A stretch of 64,000 nucleotides of DNA, from positions 13,521,019 through 13,585,018 of the forward strand of contig NC_135569.1 in the NCBI RefSeq assembly GCF_964340395.1, given 5' to 3'. The notes below the pieces were generated by a model. It saw only the letters and a list, made by a program, of their open reading frames with translations. It ran no database searches and was not told the origin of the DNA. A program made the translations under genes and the position numbers. Every line of letters begins with the position of its first letter. Positions within the stretch are counted from its first letter, which is position 1. This document shows positions 1-23,495 of this stretch, in pieces. Source of the DNA: Glandiceps talaboti (Eukaryota > Hemichordata > Enteropneusta > Spengelidae).

Positions 1-37
1 CACCCCACCCCACCCCATCCCGCGGGGATTAACTTAC

Positions 38-241
38 TTGGTGTACATAAATAGAAGACATACAGATCGGCTAATTCCTCCAATGTAATGTCATTTAGCT
101 CTTGTTCACCACCAACAAACGTGTCTATCGCATTCTTGATTGCTTTTCTAACAGGGTCACTATCTTCACCTTCTTTGGGTAATACATCTCTTGGAATGAT
201 TGGGAACAGTCGCTTCTCTAATGGCGCGACGTTAAACTTCT
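38..241 (-). CDS. Internal coding exon of an unrecognised gene (partial)
   Basis: On the minus strand a 68-codon stretch is open between an acceptor (TTGCAG just above 241) and a consensus donor GTAAGT just below 38. It starts and ends in phase 1. The peptide contains EKFNVAPLEKRLFPIIPRDV and later VGGEQELNDITLEELADLY, is rich in charged residues and has no low complexity, so it looks like genuine protein. An in-frame stop lies just upstream of the acceptor, so it cannot be extended as one ORF. It lies downstream of the stop of the 331-aa gene at 1518-2883 and so belongs to another transcript continuing past the left edge. I do not recognise the family. The 5' partner exon was not found. Confidence 0.5.
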
Positions 242-600
242 CTGCAATGCAATCACATGGAATTTATATTCGATTTCTTTTTTTAAATTAGCACACTTTG
301 CTGATGTGTTGTATCAATATCAAAAACGGGCATTTCTGGCCAAAGAACGATACGTTGGTAAGATTACCAGGACATATCTATATATCATAAGAACGTCCAG
401 AGGGTATCAAATATGAAGCTGAAATAACAAGCTTTCACTAAAATACAACAAAAATGAAGTTCTACACTATTAATATTTGAGGGCTTTACTATGTTTACTG
501 GAACAGTTGTTATTTTGTCGTAGTCTGAGAAATCCATATTTAGAGTGTTTAGTTTTATTCTGACGTAAAAAATACCTATGACGTATTAAACACACATTAT

Positions 601-815
601 ATTAGATTAGATTAGATTAGATTAGATTAGATTAGATTAGATGGATTACATTACATTACATTACATTGCATTGCATTGCATTACATTACATTACATTAGA
701 GATATTGGGTTGGCTTAGATTAGAGATTGGATTGGATTGCGTTGGGTTAGAGTATATTAGAGATTAGATTAGATTAGATTAGATTAGATTAGATTAGATT
801 AGATTGAATTAGATT
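601..815. repeat. (ATTAG)n / (ATTAC)n pentanucleotide microsatellite
   Basis: A five-base unit repeats with a central block where the unit changes to ATTAC/ATTGC and then back to ATTAG. A short array of the same unit recurs near 40629-40660. The unit is five bases, so it is not the metazoan telomere hexamer. Confidence 0.9.
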
Positions 816-892
816 AAATAACTTTAACCAAACGAATTTCGAGAAAGATTAGGCCTATGCGTTGGTCTTGTTAAAAACGTCAAAACAACTAA

Positions 893-993
893 CAATACAA
901 TACAACACAACACAACACAACACAACACAACACAACACAACACAACACAATACAATACAATACAATACAATACAATACAATACAATACAATAC
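893..993. repeat. (ACAAC/ACAAT)n pentanucleotide microsatellite
   Basis: Five-base units of ACAAC type are flanked by ACAAT units. Reverse-strand cysteine/valine/leucine-rich reading frames over this block are products of the repeat. Confidence 0.9.
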
Positions 994-1517
994 GAGATAA
1001 AATCATGATAAAACACACTAAACATAGAAGACTTCATTAAAATCACAAATTACGCAAAGTGGTAATGCATAGGTAAAATTCTGAAAATATACTGCTTTGA
1101 AATTGCATATATAGAATTAACACACACAGGAATACATGCACGCAAAGTCTCTCCCTCCCTTACAGGGACATCTGTGACATTCGTGAGAACCAAAACTGAA
1201 AATTCTCCTTGAATCAATTTAAAAAAAAAAAAACTTTAGACATTCTAACGTTCGTTCCATGTGTCCATGATATCATAATAACAGCGTCATATGTAACGAA
1301 GTAATTAGAATCTATCCTACTGGACTAACTGTTGGAATGGCAACAGTTTCACGTCCTATCCTGGAAGCTTCGTCAGGCCGAATGATGATCTGATGACAGA
1401 TGGTTTGTGTTACATGACAGAGTAGGATTGTCATGTGATGATGAAAACCGTCGAGGAATTTTACTGATCACAGTGTTGTATGCGCCTGCCAAGTTATGAC
1501 GTAGCAAGAACAGCAAG

Positions 1518-2233
1518 TCAAGTCGGATAGATTATAATTACTTCATTATTAACTTCATACCTGGATGACTGAGAACATTCATAGACAACAGAGTCATACT
1601 TACTCAGTTCCTTTTTGATTTCTTTGTAGATATCTTTGTCCGATAACTCCATGATATTTGTGAAGCATTCCAAGCAATGGCAGAATACCACGATGCGTCG
1701 TTGGGATGGTTTCTTAAGTTTTTCGCAATTTGTCACTGGATTGTCAACATTGGAAATAAATTGGCCTATTGCATCTAACACGGTTACATCCCCACATACT
1801 TTTAACAAGTCACTGTCCTTTGTAAACCAAAGATCAGCACGGGGGCTTTCTTTTCCAGAAATTTCTTTCGGAAAAATGTTTTCAAATATTTCCCTCGACA
1901 GGTCATGTTTTCCCTGTGTTGGTTTACAGATGCACAGCCGATGTTGTGTTAGATATTTTGTGAGGAGTTCACCTTGCTTTCCCCCGTAAGAGAGGACCTT
2001 TAGTTTAGGAGCTTTTGTTGGAAGTGGGTATTTTTCAATTTCATCGATGTAGTTTTTTAGTGTTTCTTTTTGTGCGTCAGTCAGCTGCCCCTCTGCAGGC
2101 AAACTAAAACAGCGATCCTTGAGTGTGAGTTCGTAGGCATTTTGGTCATTAAACCGCCAGATCTTCGACCAACTGTCATCAACGACTCCTGTGCCAGACA
2201 ACTCATCTCCATATATGACTACCAGTATAGAAC

Positions 2234-2280
<47 letters not shown>

Positions 2281-2883
2281 ATTCTTTCTCCACGAATAAC
2301 AAGACAAAGTCTTACAAATGGCTGTTTTGTCAAAGCATATTGGTATTTGTTCGAAATTGACGGATTTCATTATCACAATTTAGTTCAAGATATCTCACAA
2401 AACGCTATATTAATTGGCTATGTATAAAACCACAATTTTCTTGATAATGATATAATCTGTGATTCAAGCAAGTTACATGTATATATTCATACACACAGAG
2501 ACGGTAACTTCCGCGTTGAAGTGCCGACTGACAACCTAGAGCTAAACAGAGACCTACAGATTTTTACTTCAATATAGTTGAATATAACATCACACATTAT
2601 TACCGTGTGGTTTTGTCTTCGTGTAGAATTCCTTGAAGTCGTCCCAGTGGTCAATATTAGCGTCTCGTCTAGACGGCGTGATAAGACATCTTGTTTGCCT
2701 TTTATCCAAAACTGCTACCACGGTAACTGTTTTAGCGTCGGCGACATCTTTAGCGTTGTAATCTTCGTAGTCAGCTACTGTTACATCTTTGCACTGTTTA
2801 AAAACATCTCCAAGTTGTTTCAGAACATCATTTCTGGCCTTTCTGAAAGTCTCGAGCTTAGCAAATACGTATATTTTGTTCAT
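1518..2883 (-). CDS. Two-exon gene for an unrecognised 331-aa protein
   Basis: Exons on the minus strand are 2883-2604 and 2233-1518. The donor is CACG|GTAATA and the acceptor CTCTCAG|GTTC; both are phase 1, joining as KPHG-SILVVIYGDEL. The stop lies at 1518-1520. I chose Met at 2883 (context AAAATGA), where the MNKIYVFAKLETFRKAR sequence begins; the frame is open back to Met at 3045, which would add 54 residues. The protein looks cytosolic and globular, with no signal peptide or membrane span. It alternates short hydrophobic strands (TVTVVAVL, ILVVIYG, RRIVVFCH, EVIIIYP) with charged helices, which suggests an alpha/beta fold. Several cysteines cluster near CHCLECF. I do not recognise the family and assign no function. 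Confidence 0.62.
2236..2277. repeat. (GA)n/(TC)n microsatellite at a 3' splice site
   Basis: A dinucleotide array directly abuts the acceptor of exon 2 of the 331-aa gene. Read on the minus strand it is (CT)n followed by CAG, so the microsatellite itself is the polypyrimidine tract. Confidence 0.85.
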
Positions 2884-3184
2884 TTTCACTTTGTGTTTAG
2901 TCTGGTCTGTTGTTGCCACAGAGTACTGCACTTGCGCAGTTGTTGCTTTACATGAGATATTCCGAGAAGTAGGTTGATAGTTCGTAACCTTTGACTGAAT
3001 GTTCATGTTCGACCAAACAGCAGTACACCACCACCGATGAAACATTAGAAAATCTGTCTCGTAAAACAGTAAAGAGATTATGAATGTAGAGTGTGAAATT
3101 CGTCCTTAAGGCTTTTATGAAGGGATCATATGATTAATATTCATGATATGAGTCAGTTACTATTCCTTTTGTTGTTACACAGCA

Positions 3185-3507
<323 letters not shown>

Positions 3508-3948
3508 GTAAATATTACCAACCTACCATAACTCTTCAGTGTTAAGAATTATGTAAGCATGACAGTGATATTGGAGATAAAGTCTGTCAAGATAGGTCGA
3601 CACGAATAATGTCAATAAATCCATTAATCAACTCTGACACTCGATGTCACTATTGATTTCAAATTGCAAGAGTAATTACTTTCCACTCCATCACTGCATG
3701 TTTATGTCAGAGCAGGGTCATTTTAAAGCAAAGCAAAGCAATGTATGTCATGTGAGTGTAGAGGTCAAGACGAACTACTTTATCAAATATGTAAGTGTAA
3801 GTATAAAATGTAATAATTGTGTACTGAGTAATGTAGTAAACTTAATTGTTGCTATGGAAATGTAGGTTTGCACACTATGCATCGTTGATAGAAAGTGTAC
3901 GGAAAATTAGTACTTTAACTTCAACTGTATGTCTGTCTGTATGTCTGT

Positions 3949-3950
<2 letters not shown>

Positions 3951-4024
<74 letters not shown>
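3951..4024. repeat. (GA)n microsatellite
   Basis: About 36 GA dinucleotides follow a short TGTC block. Confidence 0.95.
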
Positions 4025-4027
<3 letters not shown>

Positions 4028-7000
4028 ACTAACTTCAGTAATTCAGTAACTGTAGTAGAATATTCTATTTACTATAGTACATGTACCTCAAGGACTGCCA
4101 ATGAAAAGAGAAGTTAATGCTCTAAAGGGTATATTCTATGTCTAGGGAAGTTACCTAAATGGTTGATCGACTTGTTGATATACAAAGAGGTGTGTTCTTT
4201 CACCCCAGTGACCATGTCGTGACGTCAGTAAGGTTTTTGAACGATTGCCAAACCTGAAGGTTTTGAATTAACCATTCTGACGGTATTGTCTTGGGGTTGA
4301 CCTTAAGTGGCACTAATGTACTTTGCAGTTTTTATAATTTAACAACGACGTAACAAAAATACACTTGTGCTAATAATTTACACCCATGATTGCTGTTTGG
4401 TGATTACGTCAAGTGGTATACTTTTGTACTTCAGGTAAACAAAACACTAATTCTACTCTTTAAACCTTATAGCCTACTGTGTTCGATTCATAGGAAGGGT
4501 CTTACAGTGTATCCACACAAAGAATTAGCCGTGGGGTCTTGTTGAGTGTTTTGGTTTCGTCGAGTCCGGAGGTCTGCAAAAATTGCGACACTGATCATAT
4601 ATGCGTTGCTTATGAGGCGTTGTCTGGACTTCTAAGTTCAAAGTCACTTGTAGCATATTAAATTCAGCAGCTGCTACAATGGCGTATTACGTTCAGATTG
4701 CGAATATTTTGATATTGTATGGGCCTGCTTGAAAGTCAGTTCCCTCCTTTGCAAATACTTACATATGAATGTTTGTAGAAAACCTACTGGTATGATGTGC
4801 ATAGTTATTAGACCAAAATACATTTATAAACACTAAACACAACACTATTTGAGCAAACATACAACGTTTACATTTGGTAGTCTGCACATGTATGCTGCAC
4901 TGCACTGCACTGCCCTGTTACACTACCAGCAGGGCTCGGACCAGTAATAGAAGGCGTGGTCAGCGCTGAACTAAATTGGGCATAACGTACAATGAGTGAT
5001 TTTCTGAATCAGCTTGCAATTTGCATACGAAGAGAGTGACCGTGCTTTGCAGTCACAACTCGACAACAGACGCTGGCGTCATAGAAATACTGTTGACGTC
5101 GACCGAAGACATCGTGTACCTAGCTAGGGACGTTGTTGTTTGTTAGAAGATATGTCCACGTCTGTCAACGTGCATTTACAGTGACAACTGAGGTGAGTGT
5201 TTAGATACATAATTACACTGTTTGTTCTAGAAGAATAGTGAGTCTACCGTGTACTCGTCAATTAGAACGGCGTGCGATACACTTATATAACTTCACATAC
5301 ATATGTCAATACGCCCGGAGCTGAGAACATGTATATATGTCTTCCTGTCTGTTTGTTCATACCGCTATCTTTGCGTTGCGACATGCACAGTTCGATATTC
5401 AATCCACGCAAGTCTTCTCGTTTTAGTGTACATGGATCACGTAATTACAATGTTTGACGTTGCCTCGGAAGACATTATTTTGTTACTATTGAGGTACTTA
5501 ACAGCTTATCAAGAACACTGTTAAGAAAATTTACACCGGTCAATGCCAGTTGTTGTTCAAACAGACAATAGAGTTATTTAGCACGTCTAAAGATCGATTT
5601 TCATTATTTAAAAAAAAATTGCCTCATTAAGACAATTAACGATGATCTTCTCCTTGTGCTGACGTAAAGGAGATATCACAGACACTGAAATATTTGTCCT
5701 AGCGTACATTCGTACGTTTTGGCCTAAAAATGTGGTTGTCATGATAACGTGAACTATGACCCGAAATTAACTGTATGAAAGTCGTTCAACTTTTGAATGA
5801 GACCTATTTAAGGGACTTGGCACAAACTACATGGGAGAGGGCCGGTGTTTTTTGTTTTCTCAAGTTGTGGGTCAACATTTTTTTCATGAAAGTGTTGTTG
5901 TTTTTTGGGGGAGGGGCATTATTTGTTGTGCAATAACGTTTTTGATCACATATAATGATATATCCCAATACAAGAGGAGGTGGAGGGGTCAGTATTTTTG
6001 TGCAAAGTTGTGTGGGGAGGGTCAATCTTTTTCACGCTCTGACCTGAAAAGCTCTGGTCCCCTCCCCATGTAATGTGTGTCTGATCCCTAACCGTAAACA
6101 ACTATCTAGATGGCGGTGAATAGCGTGTTGCATTTTGCAGCAATATCGTCATTTACCCAATCAAAGGATCAAGGTAGGCTTCAATGTGAACTTTATGGCC
6201 CGGGATTCAATCCTGGGTTTTTGCTAGTCCTGCTTGCAGACGGCACACTCGTTTGACGACTTACTCCGTATGCAAGATGGACTAGGTTACTGCATGTAGT
6301 TAATATAGAACCACGAGAATTAGATACGGAGTTATTCTTTTCTATATCTGTGCCAGACAACTGTTTTTTTACACCTAAAATTTAATCCGAATCTGATGCG
6401 GGCCTGTAAGTGGAAATGTAACTAACGCACATAGGCTTCAGATTGCCAGAATATAGTCGAGCCAGTAAGCCTATGTTGAGCCAGATACATCCAAGTCTGA
6501 CCAAGCGTGCATTCATATTACATGTAGTACCGATCTGTTAGTCTCGTCAGTGAAGTGTGACCTCTCTAATGTTTCATTTGAACTATTTGACCCCGTTGTG
6601 TGAATCATACGAAATAGATACAGAGAGAGAGGTTTGAGTAATGTATGCAGTTATTTGACTGCAGAGATGCTTGCATACATTTCTATAATGGGAACCAGTT
6701 GTGTAGTAACAAAATGTCGTCTGCATCCACAAGAATTTTACTAAAATTGCGACAATTCATCGTCTGGAGTGACAAAATCTGTACCAACATTGTTATACTC
6801 ATTATATAATAAGTATACTTTTTGCAGTGAATTAAAATGTAAAATTTTGATTCAATTTTTGTCGTTTGAGACGATAAAATGTAGCAATGTGAATTAGATT
6901 TTAAGAAATATCAATTGCAATGTCAATTTTTGCGTGACAGGTGTACAGTCAAGTACAGTACACAGCCAGAGACATCTTGAGAATTTTTAGTTTACACTGT

Positions 7001-7599
7001 CTAGCACGATTCGGCAATAAGATGCGCGCTCCTAACCAACGCACTGTAGGGTTCCAGTTAGTCTTGCTGCTCGACCCCCCTCGGGCTATTCTGCTCTCTT
7101 TGAAGGCGACCGAAGGTCACTGGTGAGGGCGTCGGATAGCCCGACCCTCATATCAGAAGACAGCCCGAGGTCTAGCAGCTAGGCTACATTCCAGTGGGCC
7201 AGCATAAGGTCATCGCCGGTGCAGCCATAATCAGTCATCATCTTCGTCGCGCGCGCACGATAAACACAAAACAGTCACAGTGTTGCATTATCTATAGCTT
7301 ATTGATATAAAAGCGGATTAAAGATCTGGTTTGGATTAGGATTAAAATTTAGGTGTGAAAACAGTTGTTTAGCAGAGATATAGGTTGGTCCTCGACAAAT
7401 GAATAATCCTATGTAATCCGTAATATAAGGTGCCATTGATTACCTGACACTAATGTGAGAACCTTGGATTGAAACACTGGCCTTTAAAGGTCTGGTTAGT
7501 GAATATGTTTACACACAGCCCATGTAGGGTCTAGATCTATGGTTTACACCGTCCATAACGATCATTATAACCTGCACGAGCCAAGTTCATAAAAAAAAT
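4025..7599. other. Intergenic, no gene recognised
   Basis: The stretch lies between the 331-aa gene and the channel gene. I looked here for the missing first exon(s) of the DEG/ENaC channel and found none. A CTGAG|GTGAGT donor-like site at about 5191 follows sequence with early stops in all frames and could at most end an untranslated exon. The block 5820-6070 is G/T-rich and resembles repeat-derived DNA. No RNA gene is supportable. Confidence 0.35.
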
Positions 7600-7990
7600 A
7601 TGGAATTTATATTGTGGTCGTTCTACGTCACCACAACGCGTGTCTACGTCACGACAACGCGTGTCTACGTCACGACAACGCGTGTTTACGTCACCACAAC
7701 GCGTGTCTACGTCACGACAATGCGCTTCTATGTCATGACAACGCAACGCGTGTCTATATTGATTCTGCTGTGTTCGAAATACGGGTCAAAATTGCCATTA
7801 CTTGCCTAATTTTTAAAATTATTTACTGGCAATGGTATAATTATATTATTCCCCAAATATTTGTCTTGATTCAGCCGGAAAATATTCGTGACCGAAGGGT
7901 TGTCACTACGAGTCGCTAGACAAATCCCCCTTAGGTCATTCATATTTTCCTTGGCTGAACGAAGAAAAATATTGGGGAATAATATCTAAT
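7600..7990. mobile_element. Palindromic element, family D, with 21-bp tandem expansion
   Basis: A hairpin of about 130 bp (arms beginning TATTCCCCAAATATTTGTC, loop near CACTACGAGTCGCTAGA) follows a block with five copies of a 21-bp unit built on TACGTCAC and CAACGCGTG. Diverged relatives lie at 27680-27965 and 43370-43635 with only about two units. The shared structure without an ORF fits a non-autonomous DNA transposon (MITE). Confidence 0.65.
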
Positions 7991-8440
7991 AACAGTTTCT
8001 CATTTGTATGGTCTGTAGCACACTCGGTGTATTAAATTAGCCTGTCTACTCGTCGTACTTGATACCTAGCCATGTCAATTTGTCAGGACAATGAGATGAC
8101 GTATGAATTACACTTTTGTCAGTTAGCTTAGTCATTCGATAGTGATGTACATAATATTGCATATCATGTCACATACAGATCATTGGTAACATAACCACGG
8201 ACTGTATACACGTTACAACTCAGACAACCAACACACAGCCGGCCTAAAGTTCCAAGTTCCAACAATATTTTAATATAATTATATCTCACGAAAATAAGAA
8301 TGCATTTCGGATATCATATGCAAAGTATTTACACTTGAAAATATCCGGAAAATGAAATATTAGATTGCCAACAGAAGGAAATAAGGTGAAATCACATATC
8401 AAAAAAGGGCGAATTCCTCAAAAACACGTATCCTTGAAAG

Positions 8441-8783
8441 TGGCCATATGGATGAGGATTGGGTATTTATTTTCGATTTTTAATTTATAAAACAATTTTA
8501 TCATGGCTTCCTAATTGAAAAATCAATGTGAAACAACATATGCCAAGTCCTTGTTTGTAACTCAATAAATTAAAGATTGCTAAATGTGTAAAATCTTTGT
8601 TAATATGTGCAAACATTAACACACCTTTTACATATTTTTTTTTAACTTTTGCAGTGTATTGATTTACAAACAATAACTTTGTCAGCGTTGTTTCACATTG
8701 ATTTTCCAAGTAGGACGCCATGATTATTTTTTTTTAAATCAAAATAAAAAATTAATACCCATTGAATCCTCATCCATATGTCC
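8441..8783. mobile_element. MITE family A, copy 1
   Basis: Terminal inverted repeats begin TGGCCATATGGATGAGGATT and end with the complement ATCCTCATCCATATGTCC. Most of the element is one long imperfect palindrome. Copies recur at 22571-22908 and 24905-25191, with a diverged one at 14786-15042. It encodes no protein. Confidence 0.75.
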
Positions 8784-8789
8784 TCTTTG

Positions 8790-9439
8790 TACGGCTTTAG
8801 TAAAGATATCGTGAGTCAAGAATACCTAAATGTTTACATGATATTGTACAACCAACCAAGTAATGTTTATTTTATGCATTGATAGTAACAGAGTAGAAAG
8901 AACCCCCCCCCCCCCCAAAGAATTATCAAAAAGCAAAATTTAGACTCGTCTACATGCGAAGTGACTTGAAAAATAAATTTGGTAATTCCCAAACACATCA
9001 TTCGCTTCAACAATGCAAAGATACCCCACCCTTTCCTAAACACCTTTCGCTGAATGTACTTTGTCAACAACGTGAGAGACTAGATTCATAAAAATGAATA
9101 AATAAATATTTATATAAAATAAATGAATAAACGATATTTTTTATATTTGAAGGTTATTTCAGTCACCATGTTCATTTTTAAATTCTTTTACTAACTAGAC
9201 CTCTATAAATATTCAACTACGGCTGTCGGGTATTCCGATATTTCTGTAGAGACATTTTGGCGGGAATTAAGTGAGATGATGCATGAAAATTTACAATTTA
9301 ATGAATTTTCAGACCTTGGGGTCGTAGATGTTAAATATGTACAACATAGATATTTAAATTTTACACTGCCATTACTTTTGCATTATGAATATAAATATGA
9401 TTGAAATGGTAAATAAAACTAGTATAAGGTTTCCTATTT

Positions 9440-9526
<87 letters not shown>

Positions 9527-10080
9527 ACCCCTCCTGGCTTCGCTATTAAATTTGTCTGTTTCTGATTTGCCTCGTCCCAGACGGCTTGTCCTAGTGGGCC
9601 AGTTCGAATGAGCCCATACCATTCTCGCCAGCCATAGCATATGTCCATATTTCTACTAACACAACGAAATATGGAGCGTCTGGCGAGCACTTTTTTGGGA
9701 CTGGTGCCGTAAAGCGGCCGGTGGTTTACGTTACAACGATGCAGCATACTTTAAAAGGGAATTGGGCTAGTTGATAGATCAAATTAAAATGTAAAACAGA
9801 TAATTTATTGAGGGGTGTGAGACTCGGAGTCTGGTGTCAGCAATGTTATATACCATGGTTGTATTACATCATGACTTGCGTGAATGTTTCATCACGTGGC
9901 TTTTGACCTTTAACGCATGATTGGGTAATTTATCGGTATTTAAATACGAAGGACACAAAGTAACGATTACACACACACGAAGCACAGGATCTCGTAGGTT
10001 ATTAATCAATGTTGGCATGACTATGAATTCATTTGCAGTATTACATGTAACATGGCACAAGCTATGAGTTTATAAGCAAT
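8790..10080. other. Intergenic, no gene seen
   Basis: It holds a C homopolymer near 8905-8918 and a (TC)n array at 9441-9523. Reverse-strand arginine/glutamate repeats over that array are artefacts. I see no exon. Confidence 0.35.
9441..9523. repeat. (TC)n microsatellite
   Basis: About 41 TC dinucleotides. Confidence 0.95.
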
Positions 10081-10084
10081 TTTT

Positions 10085-10395
10085 TAAAAATTGAAACTTG
10101 CATAAAACCTCTAGTATAATTTTAATGTGGAAGTATATGTCCTCTATGACATTAAATTTCTTTTCTGGCATTTTTAGAATAGTTGATTGCATGGTAGGGA
10201 TGTCCTCCACATTTTGTAGACGTATGATAAATTACGTCATCGGATCTTGTATAAGTTATACCTTAATACCAAGTTTTGAGTTTAGTCAATTTAAAGTGAT
10301 GGTTAAGTATAATGTTTTAGTAATTAAACTAATGCAAGTACAATTTAAATATGCCGCAGAAATTATGTATAAACAGTTTTAACCCCTTTAACTCG
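10085..10395. repeat. Dispersed repeat family E, copy 1
   Basis: The block shares ordered segments with 16640-16930, including CGTATGATAAATTACGTCAT, the preceding TTCTGGCATT(G/T)TTAGAA, and a common end near CCCCTTTAA. The 94-aa reading frame at 10098 lies inside the repeat and is not treated as a gene. Confidence 0.6.
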
Positions 10396-10751
10396 AAATA
10401 TCGCCGATATACTAGTAACTTATTTTTAGGGACTGTACCATCTACAAAATCTGCACCCTAATGTTGGCAGATATTTATTATTTTCCTTGACTTGTCTGCC
10501 CTCAGAAAATCTTCCTATTGTAAAGCTTAGAGCTTAGAGTAAAGGTTATAAGTTCAATGGTTAGGGACGGGTCAGTTTCTTCGTGGGGGGGGCGTCGGTG
10601 GATGGATGGGGGAGGGGTGTCATTACATATTGGATCGTGATGGAAGAATAATTCCCTCTATGATGGCATGGCCTTGTCTCAGTATACTGTGGTATTTTAT
10701 CTTGTCTCTATTGCTTACCTACTTCACCAAGACTGACTTTGGAAAACTGCT

Positions 10752-11092
10752 TAGGTCTAAGAAAAATGTGTGGTTCCGATTACGCTCAATTTTAGAATAG
10801 GTAGGGGTAGGTAGGTTATTTCTTTTTCATGTGTGAGTGTCTAGTTCAGGTAGTTATGTTTTGCGTTGTTTTCTATATGGTCTCTGTATTATTGGTTTCA
10901 TCCCAGTAGATGTACAGCCATTATAGATTGGAAGAATAGTTTTATATTGTCTTTTTAAGTTGATGTCAGTTTCCGCATCCACAATTTTCTCGCGAGACTT
11001 CACAATTTTCGCAATTTTATTTGTTTTCCTCCAATATCATGGTTATTAAAAAGTTTAGGTTAGGAAGTGAGAAAACTATTTTTTTGGCCTTA
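10752..11092. mobile_element. MITE family B, copy 1
   Basis: It begins TAGGTCTAAGAAAAATGTG, continues through GGTTCCGATTACGCTC and GAATAGGTAGGGGTAGG, and ends in a TTTTTGGCCTTA inverted relative of its start. Inverted and direct copies lie at 18726-19060 and 44161-44540. It ends 32 bp before the first channel exon I can place. Confidence 0.7.
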
Positions 11093-11124
11093 TATTGTGA
11101 TTTTTGCATTTTTATCTGTTTTAG

Positions 11125-22140
<11,016 letters not shown>

Positions 22141-22152
22141 TTTTAAATCGAC

Positions 22153-22158
22153 AATAAA
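22153..22158 (+). terminator. Polyadenylation signal AATAAA of the channel gene
   Basis: A canonical hexamer starts about 12 bases after the stop codon at 22140. If used, the 3' UTR is very short. Confidence 0.55.
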
Positions 22159-22570
22159 CCTATTTCATCAAGTCCACAGCAATTTCTGTAATGTAGTGCC
22201 CCTCTCCTTTCTTTAAGGGAGGGAGGGGGGGGGGGTGGTGGGGTTAGTAAATTAATGTCTTCCATTGTCTTTCTTATAGCCTTGATTGTATTTGTTGTAA
22301 ATATCATTCTTAGCATAGTCTAAAAGGCGCGACGGGGCGCCCTCTCACATAAGTCAGTCCCTTAGGCCGGTGAGGGCGGAGTGACACGAACTATCTCGCA
22401 GTTTAAGCTTCGTAAAGGAAACCTTATTTATTTGCATTATTTAAAGTTACGTTGCGATCAGACAGAAAAAAAAAAGATATATATTTTTAGTTGCATTCAT
22501 ACATATTATAAAATTAGATGAATTTAGATGCTTTTTTAGTATTTTTTTTCAATATATGTAAGTTATCACA

Positions 22571-22908
22571 GTGGCCATATAAATGAGGATTGGGTATTTA
22601 TTTTGAAGTTTTAATTCATAAAACAATTTTATCATGGCTTCCTACTTGAAAAACGAATGCGAAACAATATTGACAAAGTCTGTGTTTGTAGCTCAATAAA
22701 TTGTAAAACATTAATAAATGTGTAAAAAAAAATTGTACGTACAACAATAATTTTTTTTTTACACATTTTTTAACTTTTTGCAATGTATTGAGATTTACAA
22801 ACACCGATTTGTCAATATTGTTTCACATTGATTATTCAAGTAGGAAGCCGTTATAAAATTGTTTTATAAAATAAAAATAAATACCCAATCCTCATCCATA
22901 TGGCCACT
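22571..22908. mobile_element. MITE family A, copy 2 (best preserved ends)
   Basis: The ends are AGTGGCCATAT and ATATGGCCACT, with GAGGATTGGGTATTTATTTT and its complement inside each end. Both arms contain the sequence AATATTG(T/A)TTC-type core near the centre. No ORF. Confidence 0.8.
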
Positions 22909-23023
22909 TTACAGACATCTGCATTCTAAGAGTTATACATTTGTACATTTATATAACGAATTCCCATTCAGTAAATTTTCTACATAATTAATCTTGAATG
23001 ATTAATGGGAATGCAGGGTTACA

Positions 23024-23495
23024 CCACAGGGTAAAGGACGAATACTCAATTTTGTTCTCGCGATTTTCCGGATTTCTAATATTATTTTCTTATTTTCTCA
23101 ATATTTCTAATAAAGTTTTAAATATTGTTTCCTCTCACTGTTTTTTTCCTATTTCCTACCTGTTATCACCGTCTTATCAGAGTTTACCAGCTTTACGGAC
23201 TTCCATTAGTCGGATCAGTAGATGTTTACACTCACTACGCAATGTGTTAATTGGGCAGTTAGCCCGTGACTTTGCTCTAGGACTAGCAATCTACTAATTA
23301 ATGCAAAGATAAACTCTGATAAGGCCGCTAAGGGAAGGAAATCGAAAAAAAAAAACAGTGAGAGGAAACAATAGTTAATTATGATGACAATATTTAAAAC
23401 TTTAGTTGAATTATAGAGAAAATAAGAAAATGATATTAGAAATCCGGAAATCGCGAGAACAAAATTAACTATTCGTCCTGCTCCCTGTGGTTACA
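23024..23495. mobile_element. Palindromic element, family G
   Basis: Inverted arms of about 140 bp: the left arm carries TTTTGTTCTCGCGATTTTCC and TGTTTCCTCTCACTGTTTTT, the right arm carries their complements in reverse order. A central ~170 bp differs. No ORF; MITE-like. A single copy in this window. Confidence 0.72.

Larger units (their letters stand above)
242..1517. other. Spacer/intron, no gene seen
   Basis: This AT-rich stretch separates the partial left-edge exon from the 331-aa gene. Apart from two pentanucleotide arrays (601-815 and about 893-993) I see no exon, RNA gene or inverted repeat that I can support. Confidence 0.4.

Noticed and set aside
601-815. Telomere-like TTAG repeats
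   Set aside because: The period is five (ATTAG), not the TTAGGG hexamer, and the block is internal and mixed with ATTAC units.
10098-10382. 94-aa plus-strand ORF
   Set aside because: It lies in dispersed repeat family E; the related copy at 16640 does not keep the frame.
10606-10800. 64-aa ORF considered as the missing first exon of the channel
   Set aside because: Its 3' part is the family B MITE and it has no donor in the phase required by the 11125 exon.
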